Part shown: one piece after another, positions 8,008-15,124 of the stretch
Position numbering within the stretch: the stretch's first letter is position 1
Layout: each line of letters begins with the position of its first letter
Assembly (NCBI GenBank): GCA_022843175.1
Contig: JALHOE010000004.1
Span: 1-64,000 of the forward strand
Source of the DNA: Deltaproteobacteria bacterium
Lineage (GTDB): Bacteria; Myxococcota_A; Polyangia; Polyangiales; JADJMO01
Direction of reading: 5' to 3'
Length of the DNA stretch: 64,000 nt
Program-made: the position numbers and the translations under genes
The notes under the pieces: model-generated
Told to the model about the DNA's origin: nothing
Database searches by the model: none
Seen by the model: the letters and a program-made list of their open reading frames with translations, nothing else

Positions 8008-8604
8008 TCAGCCGAACAGCCAGCGCCTCTTTGGCGGCGCGAGCATCGACTTGAAGCCGTTGACCATCACGTAGCCGGCTCCGAGCACGAGGAGACTCGA
8101 GCTCGCGAGCATCAGCACATCGAGCGGCACGCGCCAGGTGTCGGCGCGGTGGCGGCCGAACCGCGACTTGAAGCCGTGACGGGTGAGCTCCGCTTTGATC
8201 CCCCACTCCGCGAGGAAGTTGTCGGGCTTGCCGCGGAACAGGTCGACGACCAGGCTCTCGAGGACGTCGATGCGATCGGCGAACATCAGCGCGAGCCAGT
8301 GCATCGTCTGGCCCTCCGACCAGTGACGATAGGCCGCGCGGCGGATGATCCCGGAGAGGCCCTTGGGGGGACACGCGGTGCCGAACACGGGAGTGATCTC
8401 GCGGTGCTCGGTGGACCTCTCGCGCGGGAAGGTCGCGATCTGCTGCTCGGGGACCTCCCAGTGCGCGCCGGTGCTCGCCGGGTCGTAGACCTCCTTCTTC
8501 GCGGCCGGGCGCATCCCCGGGTCGAGGTCGACGCCCCAGCCGGGGATCTTCGCGCGGAGCTCGCGGGTGTCGGGCGCGTTCGGTTTGTTTGCGGTGTATG
8601 CCAT
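8008..8604 (-). CDS. Conserved membrane-anchored protein paired with the alcohol dehydrogenase
   Basis: The 198-aa protein is mostly soluble. A helical middle part contains GLSGIIRRAAYRHWSEGQTM and MHWLALMFADRIDVLESLVV, and there is one membrane helix near the C-terminus (about residues 163-185), followed by a basic tail. The ATG at 8604 lies 9 bp after the stop of the dehydrogenase, so the two are almost certainly one operon. I do not recognise a named domain. The tight pairing suggests it supports or anchors the dehydrogenase at the membrane, which is inference. Confidence 0.75.
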   Translation of the reverse strand: MAYTANKPNAPDTRELRAKIPGWGVDLDPGMRPAAKKEVYDPASTGAHWEVPEQQIATFPRERSTEHREITPVFGTACPPKGLSGIIRRAAYRHWSEGQTMHWLALMFADRIDVLESLVVDLFRGKPDNFLAEWGIKAELTRHGFKSRFGRHRADTWRVPLDVLMLASSSLLVLGAGYVMVNGFKSMLAPPKRRWLFG

Positions 8605-8613
8605 GAGCGCTCC

Positions 8614-9762
8614 TTACGCGGCCCGGGGGAAGACGAGCGGTTTGACGACGTTGTCGAGCTTGCTCGACATCATGTGATAGCCCTCGGCGATCTCGTCGAG
8701 CGCCAGGCGATGGGTGACGATCGCGCTCGGTTTGAGCACGCCGTTCTTCACGTGTTGAAAGAGGCGCGGCCAGTGGCGCTTCACGCTGCACTGCGCGGTG
8801 CGAATCGTGAGCCCCTTGTTCATCGCGTCGCCGAACTTCACCGCAGAGAACAGCGGGCCGAAGCCGCCGACGACCGAGACGATGCCCGCCTTGCGCACGG
8901 AGTCGATCGCCCAGTTGAGCGCGGTCGGCGCGCCGCCCTGCAGCTTCATCTTCACCGTGGCGAGGTGCTGGAAGCCGGCGCCATCGGCCTCGGCGCCGAC
9001 GGCCTCGATGCAGACGTCCGCGCCGAGGTTGTCGGTCACGTCCTTGAAGTGCTGCACGACGTCGTTCACTTGTGTGAAGTTGAGCGTCTCGGCGTGGGCG
9101 AACGTCCTCGCCATCTGCAACCGCCAATCCAGGTGATCGACGACGATCACCCGACCGGCGCCCATCAACCACGCCGACTTCGCGGCGAAGAGACCGACGG
9201 GACCCGCGCCGAAGACGACGACGACATCGCCCTCCTTGATGTCGCCCATCTCCGCGGCCTGATAGCCGGTGGGGCACGCGTCGGTGAGGAGGACCGCGTC
9301 CTCCTCGCTCATCCATTCGGGGATGATGGCGTGGTTGACGTCGGCGAACGGCACGCGCACGAACTCCGCCTGGCCGCCGTCGTAGCCGCCCGCGGTGTGC
9401 GAGTAGCCGAACATGCCGCCGGCCGCGGTCGCGTTGGCGTTGGTGTTGTGACAGCTGCTGTACAGCTGGCGCGCGCAGAAAAAGCACGCTCCGCACGAGA
9501 TGTTGAACGGCATCATCACGCGGTCGCCGCGCCTGAGTGACTGTACGGACGAGCCGACCTCCTCGACGATGCCGGTGAACTCGTGGCCGAACGTGAACCC
9601 CACGCGCGTGTCGGGCATGAGCCCGTGGTAGAGGTGTAGATCGGAGCCGCAGATCGCCGCGCAAGTGACCCGAACGATCGCATCGTTCGGGTGCTCGATC
9701 GTCGGCATGTCCTTCTCCTCGACGCGGACCCGATACGGTCCGCGGTAAACCATTGCGCGCAT
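8614..9762 (-). CDS. Zinc-dependent alcohol/formaldehyde dehydrogenase family protein
   Basis: The protein has 382 aa and is a medium-chain zinc dehydrogenase. The catalytic-zinc region includes AAICGSDLHLYHG and GHEFTGIVEEVG. The structural-zinc cluster with four cysteines (CGACFFCARQLYSSC) is intact, and the NAD-binding loop is FGAGPVGLFAAKSAW. It resembles the glutathione-independent formaldehyde-dehydrogenase-like branch. The start is the ATG at 9762, preceded by a clear AGGAGG ribosome site; the frame is open further upstream but only through the dispersed repeat. It heads a two-gene operon with the 8008-8604 protein. Confidence 0.93.
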   Translation of the reverse strand: MRAMVYRGPYRVRVEEKDMPTIEHPNDAIVRVTCAAICGSDLHLYHGLMPDTRVGFTFGHEFTGIVEEVGSSVQSLRRGDRVMMPFNISCGACFFCARQLYSSCHNTNANATAAGGMFGYSHTAGGYDGGQAEFVRVPFADVNHAIIPEWMSEEDAVLLTDACPTGYQAAEMGDIKEGDVVVVFGAGPVGLFAAKSAWLMGAGRVIVVDHLDWRLQMARTFAHAETLNFTQVNDVVQHFKDVTDNLGADVCIEAVGAEADGAGFQHLATVKMKLQGGAPTALNWAIDSVRKAGIVSVVGGFGPLFSAVKFGDAMNKGLTIRTAQCSVKRHWPRLFQHVKNGVLKPSAIVTHRLALDEIAEGYHMMSSKLDNVVKPLVFPRAA

Positions 9763-9867
9763 GAAGCCTCCTTGAGGGATTTGTCCCCCGAGGGTGCAAC
9801 CACCGCGCCCGACCACGGCTGACGTCGGCGCTACTTCGCGCAGTCCTTCGGGATCGGGGGGTAGGAC

Positions 9868-9964
9868 GTCGAGGCGTCCGCGTGTGATTCCAGTCGGCGA
9901 GTTGACATAGGTCCCCTCCTCCGATCTACCCATCGGACGGCCGGGTTGGGCCGCGACGTCTCTG
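9868..9964 (-). repeat. Dispersed 97-bp repeat, copy A (full)
   Basis: About 97 bp is closely similar to 13026-13121 (copy B), starting GTCGAGGCGTCCGCGTG and ending CCGCGACGTCTCTG on the plus strand. It contains a small hairpin, CCGAT-CTACCC-ATCGG, at 9921-9935. It lies 106 bp upstream of the dehydrogenase start. On the other side it abuts the broken gene at 9966. The half copies at 21.65 kb and 35.0 kb share its right and left parts. Strand is given relative to the downstream gene, which is on the minus strand for every copy. Confidence 0.85.
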
Positions 9965-9965
9965 T

Positions 9966-10075
9966 GAGTACTACGACGTCGCGCAGGAGAAGGGGAAGCC
10001 GAAGAAGATCCTCACCTGCGAGGCGACGTGCAAATCGTTCTCGATTGCTCGCCGGGCTTCACCCGCTTGCGGTAG
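9966..10075 (+). pseudogene. C-terminal remnant of a secreted Cys-containing (VWA-type) protein, frameshifted
   Basis: From 9966 the plus strand reads EYYDVAQEKGKPKKILTCEA. A shift of frame is then needed to continue as DVQIVLDCSPGFTRLR, ending at a TAG at 10073-10075. The order K-I-L-T-C, then V-x-I-V-L-x-C near the C-terminus, resembles the tail of myxobacterial secreted von Willebrand-type proteins. This likeness is from memory of such tails and is not verified. The piece begins two bases after repeat copy A, so the repeat marks the break point. It lacks a start and is not expected to be functional. Confidence 0.5.
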
Positions 10076-10114
10076 ACCGCGCTGCGGATGTTCGTAGCGC
10101 AGGATTAGCGCTGG

Positions 10115-11173
10115 TCAGCGTCGGCGGCGGACGAGCGCGATGGCGAGCGCGGCGAGCGCGAACAGACCCGAACCGCCCGAGCGCCCCGGCGTGTCGCACG
10201 AGCACGCCGGCTTCGCGGCGGGAAGGTCGAACCCTCCGCCGGGCACGCGGGTGTCCGCTTCGCTCGCATCGACGAGCGGCGTCGCGTCGAGCTCCGGCTC
10301 GGTGTCGGGCTGCGCGCTGTCGGCGATCGCGACGTCATCGACCGACGTGTCCGGCGGCGCGGTGTCGGCTACCGACGTGTCGGCTGCCGACGTGTCGGGC
10401 ATCGACGTGTCGGGGATCGATGTATCGGGCATCGACGTATCGGGCATCGATGTGTCGGGCATCGACGTGTCCGGCGGCGCGGTGTCGGGCGTGCCGGTGT
10501 CGACCGGCGCGGTGTCGGCGCCCGCATCGAGCCCGCAAGACGTCTTCGACGCCGAGGAGTTTCGGGCCACGGGGGCCGACGACGCGAAGTCCGCGCTGTT
10601 GTCGTCGGTCTCGGTGCAGCCGGAGCCCTTCCGCTGCGGCGAGGTGAGGATCGTACCCGGCGGCGCCGCTCCGCTGCCCTCGAAGGCGGTCGCTGCGCCG
10701 TAGCCGACGAAGTCGACGACCCCCGAGGCGGTCGCGCATCCGACCGTGCACGTGAGCGCCGTCGACGAGCTCACCAACGCGACCTTGCCGGACAGGGCGC
10801 TGAGGTTGCTCGTCCCCGTCGCGTCCGAGGTCGGCAGGGTGAGCCCGCCGCCCGCGGTGTCGGTGTACATCTGGACCAGGAAGTACCCTCCGGCCGGGAT
10901 CGTCTTCGCGGGCAGCGCGGTGACGGTCCACGACGCTCCGGCGGCGGCGGCGTATTGGAGCGACCATCCGCTCACCGAGACCGAGGTCGTTCCGCGGTTG
11001 AAGATCTCGATGAAGTCGCTGTTGTAGATCGTCCCCGCGTTGCCGGCGCCACCGTAAACCTGGCTGATGACCAAGCCGGTCGACAACGCTTGCTCCGACG
11101 AGGCGAGCTCGGGGCCCGACGACGACGACGAGCATCCCGCGAGCAGCACCATCGACGCGAGCAGCCGGCGCAC
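10115..11173 (-). CDS. Lamin-tail-domain surface lipoprotein with D-T-S-x-P repeats and MYXO-CTERM-like tag
   Basis: From a GTG at 11173 the protein has 352 aa. Residues 1-14 form a signal peptide with lipobox (LLAGC). A lamin-tail domain follows, with the typical opening LVISQVYGGAGNAGTIYNSD and later FIEIFNRG and GWSLQY. From about residue 220 there is a low-complexity linker of DTSMP/DTAPP repeats. The C-terminus, with CSCDTPGRSGG, a hydrophobic helix and four arginines, has the layout of a MYXO-CTERM sorting tag. It is therefore a surface-exposed, possibly sorted protein; lamin-tail domains in bacteria often accompany secreted nucleases or adhesins. Confidence 0.8.
   Translation of the reverse strand: MRRLLASMVLLAGCSSSSSGPELASSEQALSTGLVISQVYGGAGNAGTIYNSDFIEIFNRGTTSVSVSGWSLQYAAAAGASWTVTALPAKTIPAGGYFLVQMYTDTAGGGLTLPTSDATGTSNLSALSGKVALVSSSTALTCTVGCATASGVVDFVGYGAATAFEGSGAAPPGTILTSPQRKGSGCTETDDNSADFASSAPVARNSSASKTSCGLDAGADTAPVDTGTPDTAPPDTSMPDTSMPDTSMPDTSIPDTSMPDTSAADTSVADTAPPDTSVDDVAIADSAQPDTEPELDATPLVDASEADTRVPGGGFDLPAAKPACSCDTPGRSGGSGLFALAALAIALVRRRR
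10340..10520 (-). repeat. 15-bp coding minisatellite (D-T-S-M-P repeats)
   Basis: Within the lamin-tail protein gene, the plus-strand unit GTGTCGGGCATCGAC repeats head-to-tail with small changes, most regularly from 10392 to about 10466, with looser copies on either side. The 15-bp period keeps the reading frame, so copy-number changes would only lengthen or shorten the surface linker. Such arrays are prone to slippage between strains. Confidence 0.85.
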
Positions 11174-11440
11174 GCTGCGAGCATACCGCGTTACGGTACG
11201 ATCGCGCTCTCGTAGGTCGCGTTGAGAGCGTGGGGTTGGAAACAAGACGACTGCGTTCGACCTGTCGGGGACGAGAACGAACGAACGATCGATCACACCG
11301 TCTGCGCCCTGGCGAAATCGGAACCGCGCGACGCCGGGGGGAAGGTTGGCGATTGGGGTGCCCAATCCGCAGTCGCACCGGGAGGTGTCGCGGAGGTTGT
11401 ACTTCGCCCCCGCGAGCGGCGCGCCGCCATGAGCCAGGCT

Positions 11441-12100
11441 CTACGGTGAAGCGACGGGCGCTCCCTCCGAGCACTCGTCTTTCACGCTCTTCTCTGCGTC
11501 GTCACGCACGAACCGCCACTCGGCGCCGAACGACGCGTCGCCCGCCTCGAAGACGATCTTGAACGGCGCGTGGGTGGGCCACTCCGCGCGCGCGATCGCT
11601 TGCGCGAGGGTGCAGGTCGGGCCGTTGCGGTAAGTGCTCGGTGGGCCCGCGATCGTCTGGGTCCAGCGCTCGCCGCCGAATGCGGTGACGCCGAAGCGAT
11701 CGCTCTTGCCATCCCTCGTCCGGCTCCACTCCGCGCTGAAGAAGCCAGTGGTCGGGATGAAACCGGGCGCGTTCATCCCGAACACCGGCGTACCGGACCA
11801 GGTCTTCCCCGAGCACGTGATCGCAAGCCGTCCCTTCGCATCCGCGCATGATGCGCGCGCCCAGACCAGCGTCACCTCGTACCCACCCGCATGCGCGAGC
11901 GCCGCGCCCTCCGCGATGAACGCCTCGAACCCCTCGACCTTCGGCGCGGCGTTCGCCGAAGCCGTCGGCGCGGCGGGATCGGAGCGGATCTCCGCGCGCG
12001 AGGGGCGACGACACGCCATCGCCGCGAGGACAATCACCGAGAAGCGCCAAAGGCTCGGCGGGGAACGCAACGACGCGAGGCTGCACCGAACCTGTGGCAC
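11441..12100 (-). CDS. Lipoprotein of unknown function
   Basis: The 219-aa protein has a long basic N-region, a hydrophobic core and the lipobox AAMAC near residue 30, which argues for lipid anchoring. After a short Ala/Ser/Pro linker there is one globular domain with two conserved-looking cysteine pairs. It contains TTGFFSAEWSRTRDGKSDRF and an aromatic-rich beta region. The start codon is GTG at 12100; shorter starts are possible because the N-region is long. No family is recognised and no operon partner is evident. Confidence 0.6.
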   Translation of the reverse strand: MPQVRCSLASLRSPPSLWRFSVIVLAAMACRRPSRAEIRSDPAAPTASANAAPKVEGFEAFIAEGAALAHAGGYEVTLVWARASCADAKGRLAITCSGKTWSGTPVFGMNAPGFIPTTGFFSAEWSRTRDGKSDRFGVTAFGGERWTQTIAGPPSTYRNGPTCTLAQAIARAEWPTHAPFKIVFEAGDASFGAEWRFVRDDAEKSVKDECSEGAPVASP

Positions 12101-12442
12101 GGTCCCAGCTTATGGCTTTCGCGACCTTGCCACTCGATCGGATCGCGTTCCGGGCCGCAGGCGTCGGGAGGGCCTCGGTGATGAGCTTCGCACGATCGAT
12201 CAGGTGCGAACGCAGATCGGATGCCTCTGAAGGCTGTCCGCACGCTCAACAGAGACGACGCCCCCTCGCCGGCCGTCCGGAGTGATGATCGTGGTCTGAG
12301 TTTTATGGCAACTCGCGCGTCGGAATCTGCGAGGGTCGCTTCCGCTTCCTAGCGCGGCATCGCGTAACCAATGTCCCCATCGAGGTACAGCCGCGCGCCG
12401 TGCTCGGTGTCCACCGTCGCGTTCGATGAGCTCTGTCGGTGA
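12101..12442. other. Intergenic region with weak coding traces
   Basis: No convincing gene is present. On the minus strand, 12349-12430 could encode a tail reading ATVDTEHGARLYLDGDIGYA before a stop; this may be a remnant of a lost gene. A plus-strand open frame of 63 codons at 12094-12285 has no features of a real protein. I see no strong hairpin. Confidence 0.3.
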
Positions 12443-12844
12443 TCAGTCGCCGCCAGCGTCTCCCCCGCAGAGACCGAGCTTCGAGTAGGGCGCGGGCGAG
12501 ACGCCGCCCGCCCAGATGTCCTTGCCGTCGCAGCCGCAGTATTGCCCCGAGATGGCGACATCCGCGCACCGCTGCCAGCGGCGACACACGCCCTTCGGCG
12601 CGTCGCACCCCGGCGCGAGATAGAGGCAGTCGTAGTTGCTGTCGCACGGCTTCGTCGGGGAGCACTCCTCGCCGTCGCCGGGACCGGAGACGGCTTTCGG
12701 CGCCGGCGAGGAGCATGGATCGACGACTGCGTCGGTCGCGGTATCGGTGCTCGCGGTATCGGTGCTCGCGGCATCGATGGGCGCGACCGGACTCTCACTC
12801 GAACAGCCCGAGATCCAGACGATCACCGCGAGGACCCGCTGCAT
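12443..12844 (-). CDS. Short cysteine-rich lipoprotein
   Basis: Starting at the ATG at 12844 gives 133 aa with signal peptide and lipobox (VIVWISGC). An Ala/Ser/Thr/Asp repeat linker (STDTASTDTATDA) follows, and then a compact domain with ten cysteines, including CDSNYDCLYLAPGC and YCGCDGKDIW. The Cys-Gly-Cys-Asp-Gly segment resembles tags seen at the end of many myxobacterial secreted domains. Longer starts at 12859 or 12895 would bury the signal. Repeat copy B lies about 180 bp upstream. It is a surface protein of unknown role. Confidence 0.65.
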   Translation of the reverse strand: MQRVLAVIVWISGCSSESPVAPIDAASTDTASTDTATDAVVDPCSSPAPKAVSGPGDGEECSPTKPCDSNYDCLYLAPGCDAPKGVCRRWQRCADVAISGQYCGCDGKDIWAGGVSPAPYSKLGLCGGDAGGD

Positions 12845-13329
12845 GTGCGCTCGTTGCATCTCCGCAGCGTGTGCAAGCCATGTGCCTCCGGGCATGAACG
12901 TGGGTCGCGCCTACTGCAGGAAGCTGTCGCGTGCATTTGTCGTCACGTTCGCACCGTTGCTCCCGGCGCAGTGTGACGCACCCGAGGCGCCGGGATCTGC
13001 CGCCGACACCGGTTTCGAGGGGGAAGTCGAAGCGTCCGCGTGGGATTCCTGTCGGCGAGTTGAAATGGAATCCCTCCTCCGATCGACACATCGGAGGCCG
13101 GGTTGGACCGCGACGTCTCTGGCACCAGGTCCTCGCGCGGTTGGCTGCGGGGACGAGCCGGCGCACGATCTGGACGGCGCTCGCAGGCGCGGCGGTGGAG
13201 CTGAGCGTCCGCTACCAGGAGAGCTCGTTCGGAGTTCACGAGCTCGACACGGTGAACGCACTGCGCCACCTCAGGGTCTCTCACCCGATGACACCGAGGC
13301 GCTCACCAATAGGCGTACGCTTGCGGTCG
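12845..13329. other. Intergenic region holding repeat copy B
   Basis: The region contains the full dispersed repeat at 13026-13121. To its right (13122-13310) a plus-strand reading gives RTIWTALAGAAVELSVRYQE with no start or stop typical of a gene, so it may be a remnant. Between 12846 and 13025 I see only the upstream region of the minus-strand lipoprotein gene. The gene at 13330 probably has its promoter at the right end. Confidence 0.4.
13026..13121 (-). repeat. Dispersed 97-bp repeat, copy B (full)
   Basis: About 96 bp aligns to copy A over its whole length with a one-base gap and roughly a dozen substitutions. Its central hairpin is longer than in copy A: CCTCCGATCGACACATCGGA (13077-13096) pairs CCTCCGAT with ATCGGAGG. 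Compensating outer pairs are lost in copy A, but the CCGAT/ATCGG core is kept in all three copies that contain it. It is placed upstream of the lipoprotein gene at 12844. Confidence 0.85.
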
Positions 13330-13842
13330 ATGCGCCCGCTCGTGCTCGTGCTCGCCCTCGCTGGCTGCGGACGCCGCACGCCGGAGACGACCATCGAGCG
13401 CCTTGTCGGCGCGCTCGCCGGTTATGACTTCGATCGTGCGCTGGCCCTCGAGGTCTCGCCCGAGATGCTCGCCGAGCACGTGCAGTGCGCGCCGGGCACC
13501 AAGAACGACTTCTTCACCGCGGCGGGCCGCCGCAAACGCCTCGACGAGATGGTGCGCCAGGCGCGCGGACCGACGGGGAAGCCGAGCTACGTCATCGCCC
13601 TCAAGCCGGAGTCGCCCATCGAGCCGTACTATCCCGAGCAATGGAAGGCGCACCGCGCCGGCGACACCATCTACGACGACTGTCGCGCGGTGAAGCCGTT
13701 CGAGGTTCGAGAGTACCGCATCGTGCTCATCAAGCCGGCGCGGTTCGGCGGCCCGACGACGACCTCGACCAAGCCGATCAAGCTGTGGAAGCTCCATGGC
13801 AACTGGTACGCGTGGGATGATCCCCTCGACACCGAGATCTGA
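13330..13842 (+). CDS. Lipoprotein of unknown function
   Basis: The ATG at 13330 gives 170 aa with a short signal peptide and lipobox (MRPLVLVLALAGC). The open frame continues far upstream but without signal-like sequence. The mature part is one alpha/beta domain with the opening TPETTIERLVGALAGYDFDR, typical of small NTF2-like or DUF-type lipoproteins that begin with a helix and a conserved aromatic. It ends with KLWKLHGNWYAWDDP, a strand motif also common in NTF2-like folds. The fold assignment is tentative. The gene stands alone. Confidence 0.7.
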   Translation: MRPLVLVLALAGCGRRTPETTIERLVGALAGYDFDRALALEVSPEMLAEHVQCAPGTKNDFFTAAGRRKRLDEMVRQARGPTGKPSYVIALKPESPIEPYYPEQWKAHRAGDTIYDDCRAVKPFEVREYRIVLIKPARFGGPTTTSTKPIKLWKLHGNWYAWDDPLDTEI

Positions 13843-13958
13843 GACTGGACGGGATGTCCCGTCACACTCCCGATGCGGATGCTTCGATTTCCCAGCCCAT
13901 CGGAGGCGCCTCTGCGATCGGCGTGCCGGGTATGCGGTTGCTGCGCGCTCGACCGCGA

Positions 13959-14186
13959 TCAGTGCGAGGTCTGCACTTCGACGCCGGGGAAGCTCGCACC
14001 GATGTGATCGAGCACCCACGCCGCGCCCGGATCGCTCAGGACGTGCGCGCGGAGGAACAGGCCAGCAAAGAGCGCCGTCTGAGCGATGCTGATCTCCTGA
14101 TCGGTGGTCGTTGTTGATTCCGTCGTGGTTGGCGCCGGCGAACGCTATGTACGCCTTGCCATGCGAAGTGCTCGCATCCCGCAACG
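13959..14186 (-). pseudogene. Frameshifted C-terminal remnant, alpha/beta-hydrolase-like
   Basis: The minus strand reads LRDASTSHGKAYIAFAGANH and then DGINND; after a +1 shift it continues TDQEISIAQTALFAGLFLRA and ends VEVQTSH at a TGA (13959-13961). Both halves look like real protein, and together they resemble the C-terminus of a secreted hydrolase around its catalytic His (GANHDG). One extra base in GACCACC explains the break. The piece follows the KirBac stop directly, with no start of its own. It is a decayed gene or the scar of a deletion. Confidence 0.6.
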
Positions 14187-14188
14187 TG

Positions 14189-15085
14189 TCAGGCCGTCTT
14201 CGCACCGTCGAGCGGGAGGATCTCGTGAAAACGCGTGTAGTCCAGGACGCGCGTGCCGTCGTCGAGCACGGTCAGGATGTCGGCGAAACGAGCGTTGGGG
14301 ACGATGTCATCGAGCGCGTAGGCGTAGCGCGCATGGATCGACTGCATGATGGTCTCGTCGTAGCCGCTGACACTGAGAAACAGCTCGCCATTCTTCGCTC
14401 TCAGCCTCTCTATCGCGCCCTCGCCATAGAATGGACTCGACTCATCGATGCGATGCATCGCCAACCATGTCAGCCCGAACATGGCATTGCGGTCGCGCAC
14501 GAGCTTGATCTCCGTTGGATTGCGCAGCGTGTCGCCCTCCTTGGTGGTGTGCGACAGGAGCAGGATGACTCGCACCTGCGCCTCGACGACCTGGTTGTGG
14601 CGCCAGTTGGCCATGCGAAACACCAAGTGCGGCACGCCGTCGCGCGGCTGGATCACGAGCTTCTCGGTGAAGAGGATCTTCGCGGTTGGTCGCGCGAATT
14701 TCGCGAAGGTCACGCCGGTCATCAACGCCACCGAAACCATGCCGACCAGCGCTTCGATCGCGACGATGACGTTCCCGTAACGCCCCTGCGGCGCCATGCT
14801 GCCGTAGCCGATGGTGCCGAGCGTGTGCACGCTGAAGAAGAACGCGTCCTCGAACGAACCCTCACGCGCGTTGGCGATCGATCCCGGCACCGCCAGGTAA
14901 AGAGCGGCAAACACGGCGTTGATGACCACGAAGGCGACGACCACCAGCGAGAAGAACTGCGACCACGAGCGCGTGAGCACGAAGTGATAGAAGTCCTCGA
15001 GCGGGTGGCGCTGGCGCCCCTTGGTCGCGAGGGTGGGGAGTCGGCCGCGATGCTCACGGAACCGGATCGGCAGCCTGTCGGCCAT
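14189..15085 (-). CDS. KirBac-type inward-rectifier potassium channel
   Basis: The 298-aa protein has two membrane helices around a pore loop whose selectivity filter TIGYG is at about residues 91-95. A large C-terminal cytoplasmic beta-sandwich follows (VIQPRDGVPHLVFRMANWRH; ILLLSHTTKEGDTLRNPTEI). This is the layout of bacterial inward-rectifier homologues. The amphipathic slide helix precedes the first membrane segment (LEDFYHFVLTRSWSQFF). The ATG at 15085 gives the usual N-terminus; an ATG at 15100 adds five residues. It should conduct K+ across the inner membrane, gated by lipids or ligands in characterised relatives. Confidence 0.95.
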   Translation of the reverse strand: MADRLPIRFREHRGRLPTLATKGRQRHPLEDFYHFVLTRSWSQFFSLVVVAFVVINAVFAALYLAVPGSIANAREGSFEDAFFFSVHTLGTIGYGSMAPQGRYGNVIVAIEALVGMVSVALMTGVTFAKFARPTAKILFTEKLVIQPRDGVPHLVFRMANWRHNQVVEAQVRVILLLSHTTKEGDTLRNPTEIKLVRDRNAMFGLTWLAMHRIDESSPFYGEGAIERLRAKNGELFLSVSGYDETIMQSIHARYAYALDDIVPNARFADILTVLDDGTRVLDYTRFHEILPLDGAKTA

Positions 15086-15124
15086 CCCCGGGGAATACAC
15101 TCCGCGGCGATGCGGAGGAAGTTC

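Noticed and set aside
10340-10520. Possible CRISPR or non-coding repeat array
   Set aside because: The 15-bp units are in frame and encode the linker of a surface protein.
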